A stretch of DNA of 64,000 nt from Microbulbifer marinus (GTDB taxonomy: Bacteria; Pseudomonadota; Gammaproteobacteria; Pseudomonadales; Cellvibrionaceae), in contig NZ_FNQO01000001.1 of assembly GCF_900107725.1 (NCBI RefSeq), positions 1,480,458 through 1,544,457 of the forward strand. The letters run 5' to 3'. A program made the translations under genes and the position numbers. The notes beneath the pieces were generated by a model that saw only the letters and a program-made list of their open reading frames with translations, did not search any database and was not told the DNA's origin. This document shows, piece after piece, positions 9,876 through 18,913 of the stretch. Position 1 is the stretch's first letter; each line of letters begins with the position of its first letter.

Positions 9876-10416
9876 CTTTTGTCGCCACCTGCAGATCTTT
9901 GCTACCGCAACCCTGCTGGCCCTGACTACCCCTCAGCTCCAGGCGCTGCAGAGCGACCGCGAACAGCCCATCAAGGTGCAGGCCAAGAAACTGGAAGCCA
10001 ACCGCAGCTCAAACCTGTCTGTCTACAGCGGCAATGTGGTCATTACCCAGGGCTCACTGGAGATTCGCGCCGATCGCGTCGAGGTCCACGGCAATGCCAG
10101 CGGCGAGATCAGTCGCGTTATCGCCACCGGCAAGCCCGCCCATTTCCAGCAACAGATGCAACAGAGCCAGAGCCCCGTCAAGGCCCGCGCCCGCCGCATC
10201 GAGTACACCGTAGCTTCCGACGAACTGCACCTGACCGGGGATGCCCATGTCGACCGCGACGGTAACACACTGACCGCCGAGAAGATCGACTACGACCTGA
10301 ACAGCGAACAGATGCAGGCTCAGGGCCAGTCCGGAGAAGGCCGCGTGGAAATGATCTGGAAGCCGGAGAAAAAGGACAACAACCAACAGGCCGGAGAGAC
10401 GCCGCAGAACCAGTAG
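9862..10416 (+). CDS. lptA: LPS periplasmic bridge protein LptA
   Basis: Periplasmic beta-jellyroll protein that polymerises into the bridge carrying LPS to the outer membrane. The 184-aa product has a signal peptide (about 1-29, cleavage near LQA-L) and the OstA-like pattern: [54 protein letters not shown]. The C-terminal tail is polar and low-complexity ([13 protein letters not shown]). Confidence 0.95.
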   Translation: MKPNNFCRHLQIFATATLLALTTPQLQALQSDREQPIKVQAKKLEANRSSNLSVYSGNVVITQGSLEIRADRVEVHGNASGEISRVIATGKPAHFQQQMQQSQSPVKARARRIEYTVASDELHLTGDAHVDRDGNTLTAEKIDYDLNSEQMQAQGQSGEGRVEMIWKPEKKDNNQQAGETPQNQ

Positions 10417-10532
10417 CGGCCCCACTCCGCCAACAACTGGATAAGTGCGCCGCACCTTTGCGCAGAGACCAATCCGGCATTGGACAGCCTTCTATCGTCC
10501 AGCCGCCGGACAGACAGAATTCGGAACATATT

Positions 10533-11258
10533 ATGCCGACGCTGAAAGCGTTACACCTCGCCAAACAGTACAAGAAAAGAAAAGTTGTCCAGGACGTTTC
10601 TGTCAGCGTTACCAGCGGCCAGGTAGTGGGTCTGCTCGGCCCGAATGGGGCCGGCAAGACCACCTGCTTCTATATGATTGCCGGTTTGGTGCAGGCTGAT
10701 GCCGGCCGGGTACTGATCGATGACGAGGATATCACCCGCCTGTCCATGCACGGACGGGCGCGCAAGGGGATCGGCTACCTGCCCCAGGAGGCCTCCGTAT
10801 TCCGCCGCCTATCGGTGCGCGACAATATCCTCGCCATTCTCGAGACCCGCAAGGACCTGTCCCGCGCCGAACGGCAGCAACAGGTGCAGGAACTGCTGCA
10901 GGAGTTCAACATCACCCATATCGAGAACAGCCTCGGCATGGCCCTGTCCGGCGGCGAACGACGCCGGGTGGAGATAGCCCGCGCACTGGCCACGGATCCC
11001 AACTTCGTCTTGCTGGATGAACCCTTTGCCGGCGTTGACCCCATCTCGGTTAACGATATCAAGCAGATCATCCGCCACCTGCGCGACCGCGGCATCGGCG
11101 TGCTGATCACCGACCACAATGTGCGCGAAACCCTCGATATCTGCGAGACGGCCTATATCGTCAGCGAAGGCCATATCATCGCCGCCGGCACACCGGCAGA
11201 GGTACTCGCCAACCAGCAGGTACGCGAAGTCTATTTGGGACACGAATTCACGATTTAA
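10533..11258 (+). CDS. lptB: LPS export ABC transporter ATPase LptB
   Basis: Cytoplasmic ATPase that powers LPS extraction by LptFG. The start is the ATG at 10533 ([16 protein letters not shown]), giving 241 aa. Walker [10 protein letters not shown], signature [15 protein letters not shown], Walker [14 protein letters not shown] and the H-loop ITDHNVRET are intact. lptF and lptG are not in the window, as is usual. Confidence 0.97.
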   Translation: MPTLKALHLAKQYKKRKVVQDVSVSVTSGQVVGLLGPNGAGKTTCFYMIAGLVQADAGRVLIDDEDITRLSMHGRARKGIGYLPQEASVFRRLSVRDNILAILETRKDLSRAERQQQVQELLQEFNITHIENSLGMALSGGERRRVEIARALATDPNFVLLDEPFAGVDPISVNDIKQIIRHLRDRGIGVLITDHNVRETLDICETAYIVSEGHIIAAGTPAEVLANQQVREVYLGHEFTI

Positions 11259-11350
11259 GCCCTGCCCACCCTTCTGGTCCCCCGTTTTGGAGAGTGACCG
11301 AAAATTCATCACCACTCGCCGGACCCAGCCGAAATTGCGACCGCAGTTTC

Positions 11351-11365
11351 GGCACAGTTATTGCT
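11351..11365 (+). promoter_or_regulatory. Candidate sigma-54 promoter (-24/-12) upstream of rpoN
   Basis: GGCAC, five bases, TTGCT matches the sigma-54 consensus, with GG and GC separated by exactly 10 bases. A start site near 11376 would give a leader of about 75 bases before rpoN. An interrupted dyad, CCGAAA to TTTCGG, overlaps it just upstream. It suggests autoregulation; motif evidence only. Confidence 0.45.
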
Positions 11366-11450
11366 TGTAATCCGCCAATCAGGGGGTTAGTCTGCTGCGT
11401 CTTGGATATTTTGAAGCAGCATCCGCCGCCTTGGCCTGCAGTTCCCCACT

Positions 11451-12902
11451 ATGAAGCAGTCTCTCCAGTTAAAGCTCGGCACACAGCTGACGATGACGCC
11501 CCAGCTACAACAGGCCATTCGCCTGCTGCAGCTGTCGACGCTGGATCTTCAGCAGGAAGTGCAGTCGGCACTGGACAGCAACCCACTGCTTGAAATGGAA
11601 GGCGAGGAGCAGGCGCCAGCGGAGCCCCAGCAGAATCAGCAATCAGCGGAGCCCGGCGCTAGCGACGACAGTGCGCACAACAGCGGCGAGCGGGACAGTG
11701 AGGGCGACTGGAACCAGGATATCCCCGACGAATTGCCGGTGGACACTCGCTGGGACGACATCTACAGCGGCGGCAGCTACAGCGGCGACGGCGACGAACT
11801 GGCGCTCGAGCAGCGCAACTCCGCCCCGGACAGTCTGCAGGACCACCTGCTCTGGCAGCTCAATCTCACCACCTTATCGGCGCACGACAAACTGATCGGC
11901 GAGAATCTGATTGACGGCATAGCCCCGAATGGCTTCCTGGAAACCCCTCTCGGCGAAATCGCCGCAGATCTCGACGCGGAAGAGGATGAGGTCCTCACCG
12001 TACTCAAGACCATCCAGCAGTTCGAGCCCGCCGGCTGTGGCGCGCGCGACCTGCGCGAGTGTCTGCTGCTGCAACTGCACCAGCTGCCGGCCAACACTCC
12101 CTGGCTGGAGCAGGCGCAGCTGGTGGTAGATCGCCATCTGGATCTGCTCGGCAAACGCGATTTCCGCCAGCTCAGCCGGCGCACGCGCCTGAACGAAGCC
12201 CAGCTGGGCGACGTAGTGCGGCTCATCCAGACCCTTAACCCCTACCCCGGCGAAGCCTTCGGCGGCGAGGAACCCCAATATGTGGTGCCGGACATCATCG
12301 TCCGTCGCCGGGAGCACCGCTGGCTGGTGGAACTGAATCCGGAGACCACGCCGCGGCTGCGCATCAACGGCGACTACGCCGCCCTGATCAAGCGCGCCGA
12401 CAACTCCACGGAAAACAACTTCCTGCGCGACAACCTTCAGGAAGCACGCTGGTTTCTCAAGAGCCTGCAAAGCCGCAACGAGACACTGTTAAAGGTGGCT
12501 TCCTGCATCGTCGAGAAGCAGCAAGCGTTCTTCGAGCTGGGTCCGGAGGCGATGAAACCCATGGTGCTGGCCGATATCGCGGAGACCATCGGCATGCACG
12601 AGTCCACCATCTCCCGGGTCACCACGCAGAAATACATGCTGACCCCCCGCGGTGTTTTCGAGCTCAAATACTTCTTCTCCAGCCACGTGAGCACCGACTC
12701 CGGCGAAGACGCCTCGTCCACCGCCATTCGCGCGATGATCCGCAAGCTCATCGACGCCGAGATACCGCGCAAACCGCTATCCGACAACAAGATCACCCAG
12801 GAACTGGACAAGCAGGGTATCAAGGTGGCCCGGCGCACCGTGGCCAAGTACCGCGAGTCCATGGGTATCCCCTCCTCCAGCGAGCGCAAGCGCCTGGTCT
12901 AG
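11451..12902 (+). CDS. rpoN: RNA polymerase sigma-54 factor
   Basis: Directs RNA polymerase to -24/-12 promoters that need an AAA+ activator (nitrogen, motility, carbon genes). Length 483 aa. Region I is glutamine- and leucine-rich ([20 protein letters not shown]). An acidic low-complexity linker covers about 50-120. The core-binding and HTH parts follow, and the RpoN box [10 protein letters not shown] sits at 460-469. Order lptB-rpoN-hpf-ptsN-rapZ-ptsO is the conserved one. Confidence 0.98.
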   Translation: MKQSLQLKLGTQLTMTPQLQQAIRLLQLSTLDLQQEVQSALDSNPLLEMEGEEQAPAEPQQNQQSAEPGASDDSAHNSGERDSEGDWNQDIPDELPVDTRWDDIYSGGSYSGDGDELALEQRNSAPDSLQDHLLWQLNLTTLSAHDKLIGENLIDGIAPNGFLETPLGEIAADLDAEEDEVLTVLKTIQQFEPAGCGARDLRECLLLQLHQLPANTPWLEQAQLVVDRHLDLLGKRDFRQLSRRTRLNEAQLGDVVRLIQTLNPYPGEAFGGEEPQYVVPDIIVRRREHRWLVELNPETTPRLRINGDYAALIKRADNSTENNFLRDNLQEARWFLKSLQSRNETLLKVASCIVEKQQAFFELGPEAMKPMVLADIAETIGMHESTISRVTTQKYMLTPRGVFELKYFFSSHVSTDSGEDASSTAIRAMIRKLIDAEIPRKPLSDNKITQELDKQGIKVARRTVAKYRESMGIPSSSERKRLV

Positions 12903-12907
12903 CACCG

Positions 12908-12926
12908 CGGGCAGGCCTACTGCCCG
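12908..12926 (+). terminator. Hairpin after rpoN
   Basis: A perfect 7-bp stem, CGGGCAG with CTGCCCG and a five-base loop, begins 6 bp after the rpoN stop. It has no U-tract, so it may be an RNA 3'-end stabiliser or a weak terminator. Confidence 0.4.
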
Positions 12927-13152
12927 GAGCACCAAATTGGCAGCCGCAGGGTGCACCGACGCAACGTCGCACGCAGATAATTGACCAGAATAAAAAGGCT
13001 GGTCGCAAATTCACGGGCGCCCGTTGCCACCCGGGCCGCGACCAATGTCCAAACTTTGAGTGTATCCTTCCATTCTGGCGTACTTCCTAGTAGGGTTGCC
13101 GCCCAGATGGGGGGTCGCGCCGCTACGCGATGCACTCGATAAGGAGCAATCC

Positions 13153-13443
13153 ATGCAGATCAACATTAGTGGTCACCACGTCGATTTAACTCCACCCATT
13201 CGCGATTACTGCGAAAGCAAGCTGGAAAAACTCTCCCGGCACTATGACAACATTACCAATGCCCACGTAATTCTCTCCGTCGAAAAACTGATTCAGAAAG
13301 CCGAAGCCAGGGTGCACATCAACGGGCACGACCTCTGCGCCGGCTCCGAAGACAAAGACATGTATGCGGCCATCGACGCACTCGCCGACAAGCTGGACCG
13401 CCAACTGAAAAAACACAAAGAGAAGTTGCAGAACCACCGCTGA
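13153..13443 (+). CDS. hpf: Ribosome hibernation promoting factor
   Basis: A 96-aa YfiA/HPF-family protein that binds the 30S decoding region and stabilises inactive 100S ribosomes in stationary phase. Start at the ATG 13153 (MQINISGHHVDLTPPIRDY) behind AAGGAG; the longer frame to 13060 runs through the intergenic region. Length fits short HPF. The basic C-terminus (LDRQLKKHKEKLQNHR) is typical. Confidence 0.95.
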   Translation: MQINISGHHVDLTPPIRDYCESKLEKLSRHYDNITNAHVILSVEKLIQKAEARVHINGHDLCAGSEDKDMYAAIDALADKLDRQLKKHKEKLQNHR

Positions 13444-13446
13444 ACT

Positions 13447-13908
13447 ATGACATTGGAAGCATTACTCTCTCCCCGCCTGAGTCTTTGCCACCTGGCGGGG
13501 AGCAGCAAAAAGAAGTTGCTGCTCAATATTGCCCAGGCCATCGCCGAACAATATCCACAACACGACTCCGACACCATCTTCAACCAGCTGATCGCCCGCG
13601 AACGCCTGGGATCCACCGGTATTGGCGATGGCGTCGCTATCCCTCACTGTCGCCTGCCCGGCTGTGAGCGACCCATTGGTGTCCTCTGCACCACCCAACC
13701 CGCCATCGATTTCGACGCGGTAGACCGCCAACCGGTGGATCTCCTGTTTGCGCTATTGGTACCGGAAGACGCCGAGCAGGAACACCTGGAAACCCTGGCG
13801 GAAATCGCCGCCCTCTTCTCCGATAGCCGGGTAAGAGAAAAACTGCGCCAAGCGGAGAGCGGGGATGAGCTCTACGCACTGGCCATCGACAGTGCCGCCG
13901 CTGCATAA
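13447..13908 (+). CDS. ptsN: Nitrogen PTS EIIA protein
   Basis: EIIA-Ntr (153 aa), end acceptor of the regulatory PtsP-PtsO-PtsN phosphorelay that tunes potassium and nitrogen responses. The phosphorylated histidine is H67 in GVAIPHCRL. Begins three bases after the hpf stop, so the two genes are tightly coupled. Confidence 0.96.
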   Translation: MTLEALLSPRLSLCHLAGSSKKKLLLNIAQAIAEQYPQHDSDTIFNQLIARERLGSTGIGDGVAIPHCRLPGCERPIGVLCTTQPAIDFDAVDRQPVDLLFALLVPEDAEQEHLETLAEIAALFSDSRVREKLRQAESGDELYALAIDSAAAA

Positions 13909-14031
13909 TCTGACACAGAAAATAGGTTGCCTTCGATGACATGAGCGCTATCGGCGCCGTCTCCGCTCGCGTCATTACGGCAGCTTGTTGCTTTTCGAAC
14001 AGTTCGCGCTGCATGAAGAAAGGATTTCCCT

Positions 14032-14913
14032 ATGCGCCTGGTGATTATCAGTGGCCGCTCCGGTTCCGGAAAAAGCTCTGCCTTGCAGTTGCTGGAGGAT
14101 GTCGGTTTTAACTGTATCGACAACCTGCCCGCCAGCCTGCTGCCGGAGCTGATCAAGCGGGTGCGCGAACAGCCGCCGATTGACAGTACCCCAGGCTCTC
14201 TGGGCAGTCCCCGCCTCGCCCTGGGTATCGATGCGCGCAACCTTTGGCAGGATGTGCAGCAGGCTCCGCGAGTAATCGAATCACTGCGGGAGAGCGGCGT
14301 ACAGTGCGATGTCATCTATCTCGATGCGCGCTCACCGGTACTGGTGCAGCGCTTCAGCGAAACCCGCCGCAAACACCCCCTCAGCGACGACCGCACCCAC
14401 CTGCTGGAAGCATTGAACCGGGAAAAGGAACTGCTCGCGCCGGTTTCCGCAATGGCCGACATGGTGATCGATACCAGCAGCCTCAGCCTGCATCAGCTGC
14501 GCGACCTGATAAAGACGCGGGTGGTGGGCGATGGATCGGAGGGCATGGCCATCCTGTTTCAGTCCTTCGGCTTCAAGCACGGCGTACCGGTAGACGCAGA
14601 CCTGGTATTTGATCTGCGCTGCCTGCCGAACCCCTACTGGGTAGCGGAGCTGCGCCAGAAGACGGGCCTGGATCCGGAAGTGGTCGAGTTCCTGCGCACG
14701 CATCCCGAAACCGACGCGATGGAGCGGGATATCAGCCAGTTCCTGCAGCACTGGCTACCCTCCTATCAAAAGAGCAACCGCAGCTACACCTGCATTTCAG
14801 TCGGTTGCACCGGCGGCCGCCACCGCTCCGTTTATATGGTGGAGCAGCTGGCCAAGACCTTCGCCGGCCAGTTCGACAATGTGCAGGTTCGCCACCGCGA
14901 ACAGCAAAAATAA
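14032..14913 (+). CDS. rapZ: RNase adapter protein RapZ
   Basis: P-loop protein (293 aa) which in E. coli binds sRNAs of the GlmY/GlmZ system and presents them to RNase E to control GlmS, balancing amino-sugar supply for the envelope. Walker A is GRSGSGKSS at 8-16; the C-terminal SVGCTGGRHRSVYMVEQL segment is the RNA- and metabolite-binding half. Linkage with ptsN and ptsO is conserved. Confidence 0.96.
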   Translation: MRLVIISGRSGSGKSSALQLLEDVGFNCIDNLPASLLPELIKRVREQPPIDSTPGSLGSPRLALGIDARNLWQDVQQAPRVIESLRESGVQCDVIYLDARSPVLVQRFSETRRKHPLSDDRTHLLEALNREKELLAPVSAMADMVIDTSSLSLHQLRDLIKTRVVGDGSEGMAILFQSFGFKHGVPVDADLVFDLRCLPNPYWVAELRQKTGLDPEVVEFLRTHPETDAMERDISQFLQHWLPSYQKSNRSYTCISVGCTGGRHRSVYMVEQLAKTFAGQFDNVQVRHREQQK

Positions 14914-14945
14914 AACCCGACATCAGCCGGAAACACCGACGTCCC

Positions 14946-15215
14946 ATGCAGAAAAGTCGCCTAACGATCATCAACAAACTCGGCCTTCACGCCCGTGCAG
15001 CGAGTAAATTTGCGCAGACCTCGGCACGCTTCTCTGCCAACGTCAGGGTGCACTGCGGGGGCAAATGCGTGGACGGTAAAAGCGTTATGGCGCTGATGTT
15101 ATTGGCGGCTGGCAAGGGCACCGAACTGGAACTCGAGATCGAGGGCCGCGACGAAGACGCTGCGCTCTGTGCCATATGCGAACTGGTGGCCGATCGCTTT
15201 GGCGAGGCCGAGTGA
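14946..15215 (+). CDS. ptsO: Nitrogen PTS HPr-like phosphocarrier (NPr)
   Basis: HPr-family protein (89 aa) relaying phosphate from PtsP to PtsN. Active-site histidine is H15 in NKLGLHARAAS; GKSVMALMLLAAGKG is the conserved second motif. Start is the ATG at 14946; the longer upstream frame overlaps rapZ in another register. Confidence 0.95.
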   Translation: MQKSRLTIINKLGLHARAASKFAQTSARFSANVRVHCGGKCVDGKSVMALMLLAAGKGTELELEIEGRDEDAALCAICELVADRFGEAE

Positions 15216-15336
15216 ACAATGCGCACTTGTGCCCGGCAGCATGTGGATAGATAGCGGCGATAGGCATAGAATCGCCGCTGACTAAGCAGCACCGATTTTC
15301 GACCACCCACCACCTTCAATGCAGTAAGGAATCACC

Positions 15337-16704
15337 GTGTCCAGCCCTCCCCCCGCAGAAATCAAGTTCCGCGCGCAGAACCAGCTGGGTGAACTGTTTG
15401 CGGCACTGGATAGCGGTACCGGGCGCGAGGTGCGGCGCATGCTCAGCACCCTCACCCCGCAGAGTATTGCCCAACTGCTCGAGAGTTCCCCGCCCCGCAT
15501 CCGCCAGGTACTGTGGAAGCTGATCGACAAAGACGTCGAAGGCGAGGTGCTGCAAGAGCTCACCGACGAGGTGCGAAGCCAGATTCTCGCCACCATGGAC
15601 ACGGAGGAAATGGTGGCGGTGATGGAGGGGCTCGACGCCGATGACGTCGCCGACATACTCCAGGATCTGCCCGAGCGGGTGATGGCGGAAGTCCTCTCCG
15701 CTATGAGCGCAACCGACCGCCGGCGGGTCGAGAGCGTACTCGCCTACGACGAGGAGACCGCCGGCGGCCTGATGGACACGGATACCATTTCCGTGCGCCC
15801 CAACCTGACCCTCGACGTGGTGCTGCGCTACCTGCGCCGCCACGAGCAACTGCCCGAGTCCACCGACAGCCTGTTTGTGGTCAATCGCCAGGGCCAGTAC
15901 ATCGGGTTGCTGCCGCTTGCCAAGCTGCTTACCACCGACCCGGCGGTAACGGTGCGCGAAGTGGTCAACACCGACGTGGAGCCCATTCCGGCCGACATGC
16001 CCGACACCGAGGTGGCGCGGCTATTCGAGAAGTATGATTGGATCACCGCGCCGGTGGTGGACGAGAACAACCGCCTGGTGGGGCGTATCACCATCGACGA
16101 CGTCGTGGACGTGATCCGTGAGGGCGCGGACCACTCACTGATGAGTCTCGCGGGTCTGGACGAAGAGGAAGACACTTTTGCCCCGGTACGCCGCACGGCG
16201 CGGCGGCGCGCGCTGTGGCTCGGTATCAACCTGCTCACCGCACTGCTGGCATCCTGGGTGATCAGCCTGTTCCAGGGCACACTGGACAAGGTGGTGGCGC
16301 TGGCGATCCTGATGCCGATCGTCGCCAGCATGGGCGGCGTCGCCGGCAGCCAGACCCTGACGGTGGTGATCCGCGGCATGGCCCTCGGCCAGATCGGCCG
16401 CAGCAACCTCGGCTGGCTGATGTCGCGCGAGCTCGGGTCCGCGATACTTAATGCACTGCTCTGGTCTGTGGTGATGGGTGTGATCGCCGGTCTCTGGTTC
16501 GGGGATCAGCGCATCGCGATCATTATCATCGCCGCGATGGTGATCAACCTGGTCACCGCCGCCCTCGCCGGCGCGGTCCTGCCGGTGGCACTGCGCGCCA
16601 TGCGCATCGACCCGGCCCTGGCCGGCGGCGTGGCCCTCACCACGGTCACCGACGTTGTGGGCTTTATGTCCTTCCTCGGCCTCGCCACCTGGTATTACGG
16701 CTGA
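15337..16704 (+). CDS. mgtE: Magnesium transporter MgtE
   Basis: Mg2+ channel of the inner membrane (455 aa). A cytoplasmic helical superhelix (about 20-140) precedes two CBS domains (about 145-265), which gate the pore by sensing Mg2+. Five membrane segments follow (about 290-455), with the MPIVASMGGVAGSQTLTVVI region typical of the pore. GTG start at 15337 behind AAGGAA. Confidence 0.95.
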   Translation: MSSPPPAEIKFRAQNQLGELFAALDSGTGREVRRMLSTLTPQSIAQLLESSPPRIRQVLWKLIDKDVEGEVLQELTDEVRSQILATMDTEEMVAVMEGLDADDVADILQDLPERVMAEVLSAMSATDRRRVESVLAYDEETAGGLMDTDTISVRPNLTLDVVLRYLRRHEQLPESTDSLFVVNRQGQYIGLLPLAKLLTTDPAVTVREVVNTDVEPIPADMPDTEVARLFEKYDWITAPVVDENNRLVGRITIDDVVDVIREGADHSLMSLAGLDEEEDTFAPVRRTARRRALWLGINLLTALLASWVISLFQGTLDKVVALAILMPIVASMGGVAGSQTLTVVIRGMALGQIGRSNLGWLMSRELGSAILNALLWSVVMGVIAGLWFGDQRIAIIIIAAMVINLVTAALAGAVLPVALRAMRIDPALAGGVALTTVTDVVGFMSFLGLATWYYG

Positions 16705-16812
16705 AATCACTAATCTTAGAAGGTCGCCCCGGCGCCCCAAACAGGGCTTGCGACAGTGGTCGAAAACGGTATCGGGGCGGACCGCCCCTAGGGCAATGAA
16801 TTGGAAAGCGGA

Positions 16813-17328
16813 ATGTACGAAGACGACGATTACGAAGACGACCTGCCGAAGAGCAAGACCAAAGTCAAACAGGAAATGCACGAACTGCAGGACTTGGGCA
16901 AACAGCTGACCGAGCTGTCCAAAGCGCAGCTGGCTGAAGTGCCTATCGATGCGGACCTGCAGGAAGCGATCGACACCCTGCACCGGATCAAATCCAATGA
17001 GGCGCGTCGTCGCCAGATGCAGTACATCGGCAAACTTATGCGCAGCGCCGACAGCGAGGCGATCGAAGAGGTGTTAGACCGGTTCAAGGAGCGCGACCAG
17101 CAGCACCTGCGCTTCGACAAGATGGCCGAGGACTGGCGCGAACGCCTGTTGCAGGAAGGCAACCCGGCGCAGAGCGACTTCTTCGATCGCTATCCGCAGG
17201 CAGATCACCAGCAGTTGCGCCAGCTGGTACGCGATTCCAACAAGGAAATAAAGAACAACAAGCCGCCGACCAACCGGCGCAAGCTGTTCCGATTTTTGCG
17301 GGATTTCTTTATGCAGGAAGGGCAGTAG
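16813..17328 (+). CDS. darP: Ribosome-associated protein DarP (YjgA, DUF615)
   Basis: A 171-aa protein of the YjgA family, which associates with late 50S assembly intermediates. The N-terminus is acidic (MYEDDDYEDDLPKSK); the helical body includes QLAEVPIDADLQEAI, RRQMQYIGKLMR and the C-terminal FRFLRDFF. Start chosen at the ATG 16813, where GGAAAGCGGA serves as ribosome site; a TTG four codons upstream is the alternative. Confidence 0.92.
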   Translation: MYEDDDYEDDLPKSKTKVKQEMHELQDLGKQLTELSKAQLAEVPIDADLQEAIDTLHRIKSNEARRRQMQYIGKLMRSADSEAIEEVLDRFKERDQQHLRFDKMAEDWRERLLQEGNPAQSDFFDRYPQADHQQLRQLVRDSNKEIKNNKPPTNRRKLFRFLRDFFMQEGQ

Positions 17329-17363
17329 ACAGACTGCGGCCGCTATTTTTCCGCAACCACGGC

Positions 17364-17392
17364 GCGGAGGCGAACACCCGGTTCGCCTCCGC
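17364..17392. terminator. Strong hairpin between convergent darP and the next gene
   Basis: A perfect 11-bp stem (17364-17374 with 17382-17392, seven-base loop). Weak T-richness follows (TAGTATTT). Placed between two convergent stops, it probably ends both transcripts. Confidence 0.6.
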
Positions 17393-17399
17393 GTAGTAT

Positions 17400-18242
17400 T
17401 TACTCCCCGCTGGTCTCAGCCTGCCACTCAAAGAGGTTCAACTCGATAAAGAAGAATGCCACCAGCCATAGGAAGGCATCCCAGAAATCCAGGAAGCTGC
17501 CGCTGAAGCCCCAATAGATTGCACACAGGAACAGGGTGAAATACAGCACCGCTTTCACCAGCTGCGAGTAGCGCATGATTCGATCGGACAGCTCGTGGCG
17601 CAGCTGCAGCCATACCTCGAACGCGAGAATCACCACCACCAGTAGCCAGGCACCGGCGTTGATCACGTCTGTCCAGGCGAGCCATTCAATTTCGCGCCAG
17701 ACCGCCGTGTCGCCGAGAATCTGTACGTCGGCCAGCCGCAGCACACGGGCATCCGCCAGGGTGGTGCAGTTCGCCGCCGTCAGCGGCACATACTCGTCCT
17801 GCGCCACGACCAACTGCCAGCCCCCCTGCGCCGCCAGCTCACAGACGGGCTGCGCCACCGACGCCAGGTCGGATACGTACACCATCTCGGCCACATAGCC
17901 GTAGAAGGAGTACACGATGAACAGGTAACAGAAGGCCGATATGGCGTTAAGCGTCCACTTGATCCAGCCGCGAATCCTGTGATCCGCGAGGACAAATGTC
18001 TCCAGCTCGAACACCAGCAGCAACAGCACCCAGGCCAGGGTATCGATGGAATCGTTGTAGGCCTCGATCACCCGGCTCCATTGCAGGCCATCGCCAAACA
18101 CAGAGCCGGCGGCGGCATGATTGTCCAGAAAAAAGGCGTAGACGTTATAGGCGAGTAACAGGTAAACGGTGTATTTGAATACCCGGAAAAGCGTGTAGCG
18201 GTTGTTGGGCAACGCCACCGAAGCCATCTCGGACATCAGCAC
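17400..18242 (-). CDS. Unrecognised multi-pass inner-membrane protein
   Basis: A 280-aa protein I cannot place in a family. Hydrophobic segments are seen at about 24-40, 68-88, 100-122, 197-215 and 232-275 (two), so five or six membrane passes. Between them is a roughly 70-residue loop (125-195) with two cysteines (in PVCELAA and ANCTTLAD), probably periplasmic. The long loop and paired cysteines suggest a sensor or assembly role, but that is a guess. Codon use resembles its neighbours. It lies 71 bp downstream of the lipoprotein MsrB gene on the same strand. Confidence 0.7.
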   Translation of the reverse strand: MLMSEMASVALPNNRYTLFRVFKYTVYLLLAYNVYAFFLDNHAAAGSVFGDGLQWSRVIEAYNDSIDTLAWVLLLLVFELETFVLADHRIRGWIKWTLNAISAFCYLFIVYSFYGYVAEMVYVSDLASVAQPVCELAAQGGWQLVVAQDEYVPLTAANCTTLADARVLRLADVQILGDTAVWREIEWLAWTDVINAGAWLLVVVILAFEVWLQLRHELSDRIMRYSQLVKAVLYFTLFLCAIYWGFSGSFLDFWDAFLWLVAFFFIELNLFEWQAETSGE

Positions 18243-18313
18243 GGACCTCTGTAGATTATTGTTTTACCTCGTCGCAGCGGCCGCAGTGGACCGCCAGCGA
18301 CAATATCGAATAA

Positions 18314-18847
18314 TTATTCGGTTTTTGCAATAGCCGGGACGAAATCCAGGGCCAGCGAATTCAGGCAATAGCGCAGGCCGGTGGGCGCGGGGCCATCCTT
18401 GAACACATGGCCGAGGTGTTCGCCACAGGCCGACAGCACTTCGGTACGCTTCATGCCCCAGCTGTAGTCCACCTTCAGCACGACATTTTCCGGATAGGCG
18501 ATGTCCCAGAAGCTGGGCCAGCCAGTGCCGGACTCGAACTTGTGCTCGGAGCTGAATACCGGCAATCGACAGCCGGCGGTCACATAGACGCCATCGGCTT
18601 CGTTATGCAGCCACTTGCCGGAGAAAGCGCGCTCGGTGTCCTTTTCCCACAAGACCTCATACTGATCCTCCGGCAACAGCTGGCGCCAGACAGACTTGGG
18701 AATTGCAGACAAGTTGGTACCGGCAGCGATATGCGCCCTGGCCTCCGCCACGGTCATGGATTGATCGCGTTTTTCGTCGGCCTCGGTACAGGCTGGCAGT
18801 GCGAATACCGCCAGCAGTAGCGAGACCATAAACAAGGATCTGTTCAT
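18314..18847 (-). CDS. msrB: Lipoprotein-type peptide-methionine (R)-S-oxide reductase
   Basis: Reduces methionine-R-sulfoxide in oxidised proteins. The 177-aa protein begins with a lipoprotein signal peptide (FALPAC, lipid-modified C20), so it should sit in the periplasm attached to a membrane. The MsrB domain is clear: ESGTGWPSFWD at 105-115, GHVFKDGP at 146-153 and the catalytic RYCLNS with C161. The usual zinc-binding CxxC pairs are missing: AGCRLP (C93) and ACGEH (C141) keep one cysteine each. The retained cysteines may include the resolving one. The electron donor is unknown. Confidence 0.93.
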   Translation of the reverse strand: MNRSLFMVSLLLAVFALPACTEADEKRDQSMTVAEARAHIAAGTNLSAIPKSVWRQLLPEDQYEVLWEKDTERAFSGKWLHNEADGVYVTAGCRLPVFSSEHKFESGTGWPSFWDIAYPENVVLKVDYSWGMKRTEVLSACGEHLGHVFKDGPAPTGLRYCLNSLALDFVPAIAKTE

Positions 18848-18913
18848 TCTCGACTCCTTGGGCAGGTAAATTTCCCGTCACTATAGAATTGGAGTCCGGG
18901 CAGGCGGGGCAGT

